Position numbers and translations under genes: made by a program. Shown here piece by piece: positions 8,288-17,429 of a stretch of DNA of 64,000 nt. The number at the start of each line of letters is the position of its first letter. The first letter of the stretch is position 1. The DNA is from Solihabitans fulvus (GTDB lineage Bacteria > Actinomycetota > Actinomycetes > Mycobacteriales > Pseudonocardiaceae): NCBI RefSeq assembly GCF_008386585.1, contig NZ_VUOB01000075.1, positions 94,893 through 158,892 of the forward strand. Reading direction: 5' to 3'. Below the pieces are notes generated by a model, which saw only the letters and a list, made by a program, of their open reading frames with translations, had not been told where the DNA came from and did no database searches.

Positions 8288-10603
8288 GTGAGCGGCGGCG
8301 TCCCGGATCCGGGCAGGGCTGCTGATGTGGCCGAGTTCGTCGGACTGCTCAACGAGTTGCGCGCCTGGGCCGGTGGCCCGTCCTATCGGGCGCTGGCCAG
8401 GAAAGTCGGGCCGTTGATGCGGCCGCCCCAGGCCCTGTCGCAGTCCACGCTCGGCGAAGCCTTCCAACCGCGGCGACGCCGGCTGAGCATCGACCTGGTG
8501 GTCGCGATCGTCCGAGCGTTGGGGCTCGACGACCAGACCGTGGACCGATGGCGGCAGGCGTGCGTCCGAGTGCACGTCGACGTCAAGGCCGGTGGCCCGG
8601 TCGGGGTGTTCCACCAGTTGCCGGCTGAGCTGGCGACCTTCACCGGTCGCGGCGTCGAGCTGGCACGGCTTCTCGCCACGACCACAGCCCCCTCGTCCTG
8701 CGACGCCACCACCGTGGTGATCTCCGCGATCGAGGGTATGGCCGGGGTCGGCAAGACACAGCTCGCGGTGCGTGCCGCCCACACCCTGGTGCGCTCGGGC
8801 CGGTATGCGGAAGTCCAGCTATATGTGAACCTTCGTGGCTTCGACCCCGAGCGTCCGCCGGTCGATCCGTCCTCGGTCCTGGACGCGTTCCTGCGCCAAC
8901 TCCAGGTGCCCGCCCAACAGATCCCCGACGGTCTCGACGAGCGGGCCGCCATGTTCCGTTACTGTCTGAGCGGCAGGAACGCGTTGGTGCTGCTGGACAA
9001 CGCCGCCGACGAGGACCAGATCCGGGCCCTGATCCCGTCCGGTCCGTCGTGCCTGGTGCTGATCACGAGCCGACGCACCCTGACCGGGCTGGACGGCGTG
9101 TCCGTGCACCTGCTGGACGTTTTCGCCGAGGGCGAAGCCGTGGCACTGCTGGCCAGGATCGTCGGCGCGGACCGGGTCGCGGCCGAACCGGAGGTGGCCG
9201 AGCAGATCGCGGAGCTGTGCGGCCACCTGCCGCTGGCCGTCGCACTGGCCGCGGCCCGGCTGCGGGCCAGGCCGGCCTGGAGCCTGGCCGTCCTGGCCGA
9301 GCGGCTGCGCTCCGGCGGGCTTGAGGCCACCGCCGCGGGCGGTCGAGGCCTTCGCCGCGCCTTCGCGTTGTCCTACGACGGCCTGTCTTTGCCCGTCCGC
9401 CGCGTGTTCGCCCTGCTGGGTGTGCATCCCGGACCTGACGCCACCGCCGCATCGACCGCCGCGCTGGCCGGGATCTCCCTGGCCGAGGCCGACACCGTCC
9501 TGGAACACCTGCAAGACGAACACCTGGTGCGGCAGCGGACCGCAGGCCGCTACGAGCTGCACGACCTGCTCCGGACCTTCGCCGCGGAAGCGACCGCCGA
9601 CCAGGCCGCCGACACCGCCGCAGCGGCGATCTCCCGGGTGACGTCCTGGTATCTGCTCGGCGCCGACCGAGCCGCCCGGGCCCTGGGCACGCCCATCACA
9701 CCCGTTAGCGTCGCCGACATCCCCGGCACGCCCCCGCCGCCGTTCGCCACCCGGGAAGAAGCCCTGGCCTGGTTCGACGCCGAGCGCGCCAATCTGGCCG
9801 CCGCCGTGCGCGCCGCCGCCGACCACCGACTGCCGGCCCTCGCCTGGAAACTGGCGGTCAGCCAGCAGGGTTACTTCCTGCTCCGACACCACCTTGACGA
9901 CTGGGTGTCCACCTACGAGACCGCGCTCGCCGCAGCCCGGGCCGCTGACGACGGTCAGGGACAGGACCGAGTACTCACCGGCCTGGGGCGGGTCTACCGG
10001 ACTCTTCGCAGGCTGGCCGAGGCCGAGTCCTGCCACCGCCAGGTCATCGAGCTGGCCCGCAGGCGGCGCGTGCCGGACCCGAGCACGCGCGAGGCGACCG
10101 CGCTGAACAACCTGGCCACCGTGCTCAACGACCAGAACCGGTTCGACCAGGCGCTGGCCGAGCTCGGCAGGGCGTTGGCCATCTGCCGCGACCGCGACGA
10201 CGGCCGACTCGAGGGATTCGTCCGGGGCAACATCGGGATCGCCTGTCACCGCAGCGGTCGGTTGCTCGACGGCATCGAGAACTATCGGCGAGCCATCGAG
10301 ATCCATCAACGCGCGACCAACCGTCACTCCGAGATGATCATGTGGAACAACCTCGGTGACGCGCTCAGAGATCACGACCCCGACGCGGCCCTGGACGCCT
10401 TCGAACGCAGCCTGGCCCTGAGCGAAGAACTACAGGACATCCCCTATCGGGGCACGGCGTACCTGAACATCGGCGACATGATGGACCGCGCGGGGAACAC
10501 GGCACGGGCCCGCCAGTCCTGGACCACCGCGCTGGCCTTCTTCGAGGACATCGGACACCGGCTTTCCATCGACACCAGGAAGCGCCTCGGCGGCACCGAC
10601 TGA
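8288..10603 (+). CDS. HTH / NB-ARC / TPR STAND regulator
   Basis: This is a 771-residue protein from the GTG at 8288. The N-terminal 95 residues form a DNA-binding-like helical domain (YRALARKVGP, STLGEAFQPRRRR). An NB-ARC ATPase follows, with P-loop GMAGVGKTQL near 150-159, NALVLLDNAAD and CLVLITSRR, then a winged-helix region (YELHDLLRTFA) and a TPR array to the C-terminus. It shares this architecture with the protein at 2480-5080, but with a shorter TPR array and a different N-terminal HTH. It is probably a transcriptional switch. The start is uncertain; ATG at 8243 and a start at 8228 are also in frame. Confidence 0.82.
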   Translation: MSGGVPDPGRAADVAEFVGLLNELRAWAGGPSYRALARKVGPLMRPPQALSQSTLGEAFQPRRRRLSIDLVVAIVRALGLDDQTVDRWRQACVRVHVDVKAGGPVGVFHQLPAELATFTGRGVELARLLATTTAPSSCDATTVVISAIEGMAGVGKTQLAVRAAHTLVRSGRYAEVQLYVNLRGFDPERPPVDPSSVLDAFLRQLQVPAQQIPDGLDERAAMFRYCLSGRNALVLLDNAADEDQIRALIPSGPSCLVLITSRRTLTGLDGVSVHLLDVFAEGEAVALLARIVGADRVAAEPEVAEQIAELCGHLPLAVALAAARLRARPAWSLAVLAERLRSGGLEATAAGGRGLRRAFALSYDGLSLPVRRVFALLGVHPGPDATAASTAALAGISLAEADTVLEHLQDEHLVRQRTAGRYELHDLLRTFAAEATADQAADTAAAAISRVTSWYLLGADRAARALGTPITPVSVADIPGTPPPPFATREEALAWFDAERANLAAAVRAAADHRLPALAWKLAVSQQGYFLLRHHLDDWVSTYETALAAARAADDGQGQDRVLTGLGRVYRTLRRLAEAESCHRQVIELARRRRVPDPSTREATALNNLATVLNDQNRFDQALAELGRALAICRDRDDGRLEGFVRGNIGIACHRSGRLLDGIENYRRAIEIHQRATNRHSEMIMWNNLGDALRDHDPDAALDAFERSLALSEELQDIPYRGTAYLNIGDMMDRAGNTARARQSWTTALAFFEDIGHRLSIDTRKRLGGTD

Positions 10604-10645
10604 ACGGAATCGCCCGCACCCGGTGTGTTGTCGTGCCTCAGTCGC

Positions 10646-13498
10646 TCAGCGGAGATCGAGGCCGGCGCGGTGGGCGATGGCGGCGGCCTCGGTCCGGCTG
10701 GCGGCGCCGAGTTTCGGCAGGATCCTCGACACGTGGACACCGGCGGTATTGGGAGAGATGAACAGCTCCTGGGCGATCTGCCGGTTGCTCAGCCCCTTCG
10801 CGATCAGGGTCAGTACGTCGCGTTCGCGGGGCGTCAGGCCGAACTCCGAGGACTCAGACGGCACGGCGGTCGACTCGGCACCGGAACGGTCGAGTCGGCC
10901 GCGGCTGCCCAACGCGGCGATCTCACGTGCCAGCGGAACCGCCCCTAGGCGGGCGGCGATCTCGGCGGCTTCCCGCAGGCGTGTCTGCGCGGCCGGACGG
11001 TCGCCGGCGACGATAGCGGCCTCGGCCGCTCGTGCGAGGCTCTGCGCTGTCTCATAGGGCTGGGTCAGTGTCCGCCATTGCGCCACAACAGTGTCCCAAG
11101 TGGACAGATCGCCGCCGTCCAGTTCGGCCAGTGCCATGGCCTGGCGGGCGGCCAGGTACGGGCCCCGGGCCGGGAGCCGCTCAACCAGGGCGCGCACCTC
11201 GGCTCGAATGTCGGCCACGTCGGGATTTCGGGCGCCGGCATCGCGCAGCATCCGCGCGCCGACCGGCAGGAGACGCCAGGGGTCTTCCAGCGTGGACATG
11301 TCATGGGAGGACAGCGCCTGCCGCAGCACCTGCACGGACCCGCCCAGGTCGCCCTGGGCTGCCGCGAGCTGGCACGCGTTCGCGATGCGAATCGCCAGGA
11401 ACATGTCGGGGCTGGGACCGCCGACGACGATGGACTCCACTTCGGCGAGGGCCGTCGCCGCGGCCTCCGCGTCGCCCTCGACGGTGTCGAGTTGGCCGCG
11501 CAGCAGGAGCAGCGCCGCACGGTAGCCCACGGGCGGGTCCACCGACAGCGCCTGCAGGAGCACGTCGCGTGCGTCCCGCCAGTGCCCCAACAGGATCTGC
11601 GACTCGGCGAGGTGGGTCGCGAGCATGGCCCCTCGGCTGCGCTCGAGACCGAAGCGCTGGCCGAGCGCGATCGCGTGCCGCGCCGCAGTCGCGCACTGCT
11701 CGTGCTGGCCGAACTCGGCGAGCAGGCGACACTGGTTCATGGTGATCGTCATCAGCAGGTCGATGTCCCCGGCCTGCTCGGCGAGCTCGGCGGCCTCGGC
11801 GATCGGCGGCTCCCACGGTTGCTCGTCGCCCGATGCCACCCGGTAGGACGCGACCGACGTCAGCCCCCTGGCCAGCACGAGCCGGTCGCCGGTGAGCCGG
11901 CCGATCCGGACGGTCTCCTCGGCCAGCGGCCCGGCCGCCGCGAGGTCGCCGTACATGAGCCGGACGCTGGCCAGAATGGACAGCACCCGGCCCCTGATCA
12001 CGTTCGGCTCGTCGGCGGGCAGGAGCCGCAGGGCGGCCTGGAGGTCGTCGTTCCCGTCGGTGTTGGTCCGGAGCTTCAGGCGGCCGCGGATCTCCAGCAA
12101 CGCGGCCGCCCGCTCGGGAGCCGTGGCCGGGGTGAGCTCGGCGAGGGCTGCGCTGACCAGTTCGATGCCGCGCTTGATCTCCCCGGCGTGCAGGCACGCG
12201 TCCACCGCGCGTTCGAGGACTGTCGCGTGGTCGATTCCGAGCTGTGGCCCGGATTCCGGGCGCCACAACTCGAGTACGCGTTCGAGCATCCTGAGCTGCT
12301 CGGCGTAGGCGTAGGACCGTGCCGCCGCGGCGGCCGCCTCCCACGCCGCGGCGAGGGCCTTGACGGGGTTGCCTGCGGCGTACCAGTGCGCGGCCAGCTC
12401 GGCCGGCTGCGACCCGTCGGCAAGCAGTGCCTCGGCGCACCGGGTGTGCAGCCGGGTCCGCTCGCCGGGCAGCAGTCCCTCGTACACCGCGCCGCGGATC
12501 AGCGCGTGCCGGAACGCGTACCCGTCGTCGGCGACCAGGAGCAGCTCGCGTTCGATGAGCGGCCGCAGCGCTTCCTCAAGGGCCAGCTCGTCGAGCCCGA
12601 TCGCGGTGGTCAGCAGGGCGTGCGGCACCTTGATGCCGATCGCCGACGCGGCCCGCAGCACCGAGCGGCAGCGGTCGGGTAGCTGGGTCAGCCCGCTGAG
12701 CAGGAGGTCACGCAGGCTGTCTGGAGTGGCGTCCCCGGCGCCGTCGAGGGCCTCGACGAACAGCGGGATGCCGTCGCTGCGCTGATGGATCCGGGTCACG
12801 GTGGCAGGGTCGGCCTCGCGGCCGTGGATCGCGGAGAGCTGGCGGCCGACCTCGCTGCGGCTGAACCGCTCCAGGGTCAGCCGATACGTCCTGGCGCCTC
12901 GGCCGAGCCCGGACAGCAGGGGGCGCAGCGGGGCGGCCTCCTCGGTGCGGTAGGTGCCGACGATCATGATGCCGGGCCGTTGGAGGTTGCGGGCCAGGAA
13001 GAGGAACAGCTCTCGGGTTGCCGGGTCGGCCCAGTGCAGGTCCTCGACGACCACGACGGTGGGGTGCTCGGCGGCCAGCCCCTCGAACAGGGCGAGGACT
13101 TCCTCGAACAGGCGACCCTTGCCCGCGAGGCCATCGCCGTCCGCGGGCGTCCCGAGGGCGGGCAGCCACGCCGCGAGGGCTTGGCCGTCGTCGGGCGTCA
13201 GCGCGGCCACCCGCGCGGCGCCGAGTTCGCGCACCAGGCGGCGCACGATGGCCACGAAGGGCGCGTAGGGCAGGCCGTCCGCGCCAAGTTCGAGACACTC
13301 CCCCGTGATGGCGCGAGCATCCGTCAGTCGTCGCCCGAACTCCTCCACCATGCGCGATTTGCCGATGCCGGCCTCGCCCGCGATCAGGGCGACCGTCGCG
13401 CCCTCGGTGATCGACTGGTGGCAGGCCGCAGTCAGCGCGGCCAACTGCTCGTCCCGCCCGACGAAAACGGGACTCACAACCACGCGGCTCACCCGCAC
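10646..13498 (-). CDS. LuxR-family LAL-type (large ATP-binding) regulator
   Basis: This 950-residue protein begins with an AAA/STAND ATPase (VFVGRDEQLAAL, P-loop GEAGIGKS at 41-48, Walker B VVVVEDLHWADPAT), has a long helical TPR-like middle, and ends with a LuxR/GerE helix-turn-helix (LTPRERDVLTLIAKGLSNRQIAQELF, split here as LTPRERDVL and GLSNRQIAQELF). This is the LAL/MalT-type layout, and members usually activate neighbouring genes in response to a ligand. The start is a GTG at 13498; internal GTG codons a few residues later are alternatives. It is divergent from the epoxide-hydrolase homologue, with 81 bp between starts, and converges with the STAND gene at 10603. Confidence 0.88.
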   Translation of the reverse strand: MRVSRVVVSPVFVGRDEQLAALTAACHQSITEGATVALIAGEAGIGKSRMVEEFGRRLTDARAITGECLELGADGLPYAPFVAIVRRLVRELGAARVAALTPDDGQALAAWLPALGTPADGDGLAGKGRLFEEVLALFEGLAAEHPTVVVVEDLHWADPATRELFLFLARNLQRPGIMIVGTYRTEEAAPLRPLLSGLGRGARTYRLTLERFSRSEVGRQLSAIHGREADPATVTRIHQRSDGIPLFVEALDGAGDATPDSLRDLLLSGLTQLPDRCRSVLRAASAIGIKVPHALLTTAIGLDELALEEALRPLIERELLLVADDGYAFRHALIRGAVYEGLLPGERTRLHTRCAEALLADGSQPAELAAHWYAAGNPVKALAAAWEAAAAAARSYAYAEQLRMLERVLELWRPESGPQLGIDHATVLERAVDACLHAGEIKRGIELVSAALAELTPATAPERAAALLEIRGRLKLRTNTDGNDDLQAALRLLPADEPNVIRGRVLSILASVRLMYGDLAAAGPLAEETVRIGRLTGDRLVLARGLTSVASYRVASGDEQPWEPPIAEAAELAEQAGDIDLLMTITMNQCRLLAEFGQHEQCATAARHAIALGQRFGLERSRGAMLATHLAESQILLGHWRDARDVLLQALSVDPPVGYRAALLLLRGQLDTVEGDAEAAATALAEVESIVVGGPSPDMFLAIRIANACQLAAAQGDLGGSVQVLRQALSSHDMSTLEDPWRLLPVGARMLRDAGARNPDVADIRAEVRALVERLPARGPYLAARQAMALAELDGGDLSTWDTVVAQWRTLTQPYETAQSLARAAEAAIVAGDRPAAQTRLREAAEIAARLGAVPLAREIAALGSRGRLDRSGAESTAVPSESSEFGLTPRERDVLTLIAKGLSNRQIAQELFISPNTAGVHVSRILPKLGAASRTEAAAIAHRAGLDLR

Positions 13499-13579
13499 AG
13501 CATGCCCTGCGCCGGTCCGACCACGACTAATGAGTTCTCATGATGTGCCCCACAGGTCTTTACGAGCACGATCATTTAC

Positions 13580-14554
13580 ATGAACGACAGCGACGAAGTA
13601 CGGCCCTTCCGGGTGCACATCCCGCAGGCCGACCTCGACGACCTGCACGACCGACTGGACCGGGTGCGCTGGCCGCCCGAGCTGGCCGGGGCCGGCTGGG
13701 AGCGGGGGGTGCCGCCGGCCTACCTCATGGACCTGGTCGAGTACTGGCGCACCAGTTACGGCTGGCGCAAGCACGAGGCTGAGCTGAACGAGCACCCGCA
13801 GTACCGCACCGCCATCGACGGCCAGCACGTGCACTTCCTCCAGGTCCGTTCGCCGGAGCCGGACGCCGTCCCGCTGCTGCTCATCCACGGCTGGCCCGGC
13901 TCGGTGGTGGAGTTCCTGGACGTCATCGGGCCGCTGAGCGACCCGCGCGGCCACGGGGGCGATCCGGCCGACGCCTTCCACCTGGTGATCCCCTCGATCC
14001 CGGGCTACGGCCTGTCCGGGCCGGTCACCGAGATCGGCTGGACCGACGGCCGGGTCGCGGCCGCGTTCGTGGAGCTGATGGACCGACTCGGCCACGACCG
14101 TTACGGGGTTCGGGGCGGTGGCGCTGGCGCGCTGATCGCCACGCTGATGGGCCGGGCCGCGCCCGATCGGGCCGCGCTGATCGGGGCCGAGCAAGCCACG
14201 CGGGCGCAGGCGCGGCAGGACGAGGAGACCCCGTCCGCGTCCACGGGGATCCAGGACACCCGGCCGTTGACGGTCGGTTACGGGCTCACCGACTCGCCCG
14301 TCGGGCAGCTCGCCTGCATCGCCGACCAGCTCAAGGATGCCGCCGTCAGCCGCGACCGGCTGCTGACCAACGTGATGCTGTACTGGCTCACTCGAACCGC
14401 CAGTTCGTCCGCGAACTCCCACTACGACCGGTTCCACGACCACGCGACACGGGCGCGAATGCCCCGCGAGATCGACGGCGATCAGTTCGCCGCCCTGCGG
14501 GCCCCCGACCGGTTCGTCGCCGACGTGCGGAAGTTCTTCAGCCCACTTCGCTGA
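13580..14554 (+). CDS. Epoxide hydrolase homologue lacking catalytic residues
   Basis: This 324-residue alpha/beta-hydrolase homologue has the epoxide-hydrolase N-terminal domain (FRVHIPQADLDDL, RWPPE, WRKHEAELN) and the oxyanion motif HGWPGS at 103-108. The usual nucleophile motif GGDWG reads GGGAG at 179-183, so the Asp is Gly181 and the Trp is Ala182. The usual C-terminal GGHFAA reads GDQFAA, with Gln302 in the place of the catalytic His. The segment between NVMLYWL and this motif also looks about 35-40 residues short, removing the region that normally carries the acid. Family members are normally near 370-390 residues. The frame is intact, so it is a likely pseudoenzyme or a decaying gene. 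Confidence 0.8.
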   Translation: MNDSDEVRPFRVHIPQADLDDLHDRLDRVRWPPELAGAGWERGVPPAYLMDLVEYWRTSYGWRKHEAELNEHPQYRTAIDGQHVHFLQVRSPEPDAVPLLLIHGWPGSVVEFLDVIGPLSDPRGHGGDPADAFHLVIPSIPGYGLSGPVTEIGWTDGRVAAAFVELMDRLGHDRYGVRGGGAGALIATLMGRAAPDRAALIGAEQATRAQARQDEETPSASTGIQDTRPLTVGYGLTDSPVGQLACIADQLKDAAVSRDRLLTNVMLYWLTRTASSSANSHYDRFHDHATRARMPREIDGDQFAALRAPDRFVADVRKFFSPLR

Positions 14555-14629
14555 CCGCACCTCACTTTCAGCACACCTCGCCCGCCGACCGGCGGGACCG
14601 CATCACCCACCCATCACGAGGAGACAGCC

Positions 14630-15475
14630 ATGCCTGATTTCGCGACCCCAGAACCGATTTCCGTCACGCTCGAACTCGGCGTCGGCAACGTCCGGATCAC
14701 CGCGAGCGACCGCACCGACACCGCCGTCGCCGTGCGCCCGAGCGACGAGTCCGATGAGTCGGATGTGCAGGCCGCCCAACGGGTCCACGTCGACTACGCG
14801 AACGGCGTCCTCCAGGTCACGGGGCCGAAGGCGCGCGCTTTCGACTTCTCCCGCAAGACCAGGTCGGTCGACGTGTCCATCGAACTGCCCAGCGGTTCGC
14901 GGGTGTCCGCCGACATGCAGGTGGGGGACGTCCACGGCACGGGCCGGCTGGGGGAGTGCGGGTTCACGACCTCCGCGGGAAATCTCCGGCTTGAGCAGAC
15001 CGGTTCGTTGCATGTGGACACCGCGGCCGGTCACGTCACCGCGGACCGCGTCGCGGGCGACGCCGAGATCCGCACCGGCTCGGGGAAGGTCCGCTTCGGC
15101 GAGGTCGAGGGCCGCGTGACCGTGCGCAACCCCAACGGCGACACCACAATCGACGCCGCCGCCGGCGACGTGCGGGTGCGCGCGGCCAACGGCGACGTCT
15201 CGGTCGGGCGGGCCGCCGCGAGTGTCGAGGCGAAGACGTCCAACGGCAGCATCCGCCTCGGCGAGGTGGCCCGAGGCTCGGTGGAGCTCACGACCGCGAA
15301 GGGCGACCTGGAGATCGGCATCGCCGAGGGCATCGCCGCATCGCTCGATGTGAAAACCGGGTTCGGGCAGGTGCGCAACCTGCTGGACAGCGCCGCCCAG
15401 CCCACCGAGTCCGCCGAGACCGTCGAGGTGTACGGGCACACCTCGTTCGGCGGCATCACGATCCGCCGTTCCTGA
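14630..15475 (+). CDS. DUF4097-family beta-repeat protein
   Basis: This 281-residue protein is built from repeated short beta units typical of the DUF4097 (adhesin-like right-handed beta-helix) family: VGNVRITASD, GTGRLGECGF, SLHVDTAAGHVTADRV, EIRTGSGKVRFGEV, VRAANGDVSVG and ELTTAKGDLEIG. I see no signal peptide, so it may act in the cytoplasm or stay associated with partners. It precedes the DrrA-like ATPase by 29 bp and probably shares its transcript; DUF4097 genes often sit next to ABC exporters of this type. Confidence 0.82.
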   Translation: MPDFATPEPISVTLELGVGNVRITASDRTDTAVAVRPSDESDESDVQAAQRVHVDYANGVLQVTGPKARAFDFSRKTRSVDVSIELPSGSRVSADMQVGDVHGTGRLGECGFTTSAGNLRLEQTGSLHVDTAAGHVTADRVAGDAEIRTGSGKVRFGEVEGRVTVRNPNGDTTIDAAAGDVRVRAANGDVSVGRAAASVEAKTSNGSIRLGEVARGSVELTTAKGDLEIGIAEGIAASLDVKTGFGQVRNLLDSAAQPTESAETVEVYGHTSFGGITIRRS

Positions 15476-15504
15476 TCCGATTCCGACCTTCCGAGAGAGA
15501 AGCC

Positions 15505-16464
15505 ATGACCACCAAGCAAGTTCAGCCGGCGATCGCGGTGACCGGGTTGCGCAAGTCCTACGGCGACCACGTCGTGCTCGACGGCGTCGACCTGACCGTC
15601 CAACAGGGCACGATCTTCTCGCTGCTCGGCGCGAACGGCGCAGGGAAGACCACCACGGTCAAGATCCTGTCCACGTTGATCGGCGCCGACGCCGGTGACG
15701 CCAGGGTCGCCGGCCATGACCTCGCGGGCAACCCCGACGCGGTGCGCGCCGCGATCGGCGTCACCGGCCAGTTCTCCGCGGTGGACAACCTGCTGACCGG
15801 CAGCGAGAACCTGCGCCTGATGGCGGATCTGCACCACCTGCCCCGAGGCGAGGGCCGGCGGCGCGCCGCCGAACTGCTCGAACAGTTCGACCTGGTCGAG
15901 GCGGCCGGGAAGCCGGTCTCGACGTACTCCGGGGGCATGCGGCGGCGGCTCGACCTCGCGATGACCCTGGTCGGCAGCCCGAGCGTGATCTTCCTGGACG
16001 AGCCGACCACTGGCCTGGACCCGCGCAGCCGCCGGAGCATGTGGCAGATCGTCCGGGACCTGGTGGCCGGCGGCGTCACCATCTTCCTGACCACCCAGTA
16101 CCTGGAGGAGGCCGACGAGCTGTCCGACCGGATCGCGGTCCTCGACCAGGGCCGGCTGGTCGCCGAGGGGACCTCGGATGAGCTGAAGCGCCGCATTCCC
16201 GGCGGGCACGTCCGCCTGCGGTTCGCCGACCCGCGCGTCCTCGAAACGGCCGTGCACGCCCTCGGCGAGGTCTCGCGCGACAACGACGCGCTCGCCCTGC
16301 GGGTGCCAAGCGACGGCAGCATGCGCTCGCTGAAGACCCTGATCGACCGGCTCGACGACCGGGCCATCGAGGTCGACGAGCTGTCCGTGCACACCCCCGA
16401 CCTTGACGACGTCTTCCTTGCCCTCACTGGCAACCCCACGCACGAGAAGGTGACCACCCGATGA
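15505..16464 (+). CDS. DrrA-like ABC exporter ATP-binding protein
   Basis: This 319-residue ATPase has all ABC motifs: Walker A GANGAGKTTT near 42-51, signature YSGGMRRRLD, Walker B VIFLDEPTTGLD, and the H-loop region (TTQYLEEADEL). The C-terminal extension (VDELSVHTPDLDDVFLALTG) is typical of the daunorubicin-resistance DrrA subfamily. It powers export by the permease encoded next, with which it overlaps by 4 bp (ATGA). The substrate is unknown. Confidence 0.93.
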   Translation: MTTKQVQPAIAVTGLRKSYGDHVVLDGVDLTVQQGTIFSLLGANGAGKTTTVKILSTLIGADAGDARVAGHDLAGNPDAVRAAIGVTGQFSAVDNLLTGSENLRLMADLHHLPRGEGRRRAAELLEQFDLVEAAGKPVSTYSGGMRRRLDLAMTLVGSPSVIFLDEPTTGLDPRSRRSMWQIVRDLVAGGVTIFLTTQYLEEADELSDRIAVLDQGRLVAEGTSDELKRRIPGGHVRLRFADPRVLETAVHALGEVSRDNDALALRVPSDGSMRSLKTLIDRLDDRAIEVDELSVHTPDLDDVFLALTGNPTHEKVTTR

Positions 16465-17285
16465 GTTCCCACACCCTCGCCGCCCCGGCCCCGGCGAACC
16501 TTCGCTTTCACCCGCTGCGCGACTCGGCGACGATGTTGCGCCGCAACCTCAAGCACATGCTGCGGTATCCGTCGATGACCGTGATTCTCGTCGGGATGCC
16601 GATCGTCTTCCTGCTGCTGTTCGTCTACGTGTTCGGCGGCACGCTGGGCGCCGGGCTCGGCGGGGTGTCGGGCGGGCGTGCCGTGTACGTCAACTACGTC
16701 GCGCCCGCGATCATCCTGATGACCGTGACGGCCACGGTCCAGGGGACCGCGATCTCGATCGCCACGGACATGACCGAGGGCATCATCGCCCGGTTCCGCA
16801 CCATGCACATCGCCCGCGTCTCGGTGCTGACCGGGCACGTGCTTGGCAGCATGATCCAGGCGGTGATCGGCCTGACGATGGTGATCGGCGTGGCGCTGCT
16901 GGTCGGCTTCCGACCCGAGGCGGGGTTTGGCGCGTGGCTGACCACGGCCGGCTTCTTGATGGTCGTGACGTTCGCGCTCGTGTGGTTCGCCGTCGCGCTC
17001 GGCCAGGTGAGCAAGAGCGTGGAGACGGCGAGCAATCTGCCCATGCCGTTGGTGCTGCTGCCCTTCCTTGGCAGCGGGTTCGTGCCCACTGACTCTATGC
17101 CGACCGCGCTGCGCCTGTTCGCCGAGTACCAGCCCTTCACGCCGATCATCGAGACCCTGCGCGGTCTGCTCATGGACAAGCCGATCGGCGACAACGCGTG
17201 GCTCGCGCTCACCTGGTGCGTCGCCATCGCGCTCGGCGGATACCTCTGGTCCAAGAGGCTGTTCAACCGCGAGTACGCCCGCTAA
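16461..17285 (+). CDS. DrrB-like ABC-2 permease
   Basis: This 274-residue integral membrane protein has about six hydrophobic segments (VILVGMPIVFLLLFVYVFG, AIILMTVTATVQG, VIGLTMVIGVALLV, FLMVVTFALVWFAVALG, a segment near LPLVLLPFLGSGF, and a C-terminal one). It pairs with the DrrA-like ATPase to form an ABC-2 exporter. The start overlaps the ATPase stop, showing translational coupling. A terminator-like hairpin lies between it and the MMPL gene. Confidence 0.92.
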   Translation: MSSHTLAAPAPANLRFHPLRDSATMLRRNLKHMLRYPSMTVILVGMPIVFLLLFVYVFGGTLGAGLGGVSGGRAVYVNYVAPAIILMTVTATVQGTAISIATDMTEGIIARFRTMHIARVSVLTGHVLGSMIQAVIGLTMVIGVALLVGFRPEAGFGAWLTTAGFLMVVTFALVWFAVALGQVSKSVETASNLPMPLVLLPFLGSGFVPTDSMPTALRLFAEYQPFTPIIETLRGLLMDKPIGDNAWLALTWCVAIALGGYLWSKRLFNREYAR

Positions 17286-17309
17286 CCACCCCGAACGCGA
17301 GTGCTCTGG

Positions 17310-17334
17310 CCGACCACGCCTCGGGCGTGGTCGG
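17310..17334. terminator. 11-bp hairpin after the DrrB-like gene
   Basis: CCGACCACGCC (17310-17320) pairs perfectly with 17324-17334 across a 3-nt loop, 25 bp after the permease stop. It probably ends or attenuates the exporter transcript before the MMPL gene. Confidence 0.75.
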
Positions 17335-17429
17335 TGTCAGGGCCGTGGCGGTCATATGTCAGGCCCGCCGGCAATCGTGGTCACAACAAACCGCCACGCG
17401 GAACACCATGCAACGACGAGGGACAGCAC

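Noticed and set aside
11078..12682. A 534-codon plus-strand frame antisense to the LAL regulator.
   Set aside because: Shadow of the LuxR-type gene, no family motifs.
1..13500. A biosynthetic gene cluster, suggested by three large pathway-type regulators.
   Set aside because: No PKS, NRPS, terpene, RiPP or other core biosynthetic gene is visible in the window.
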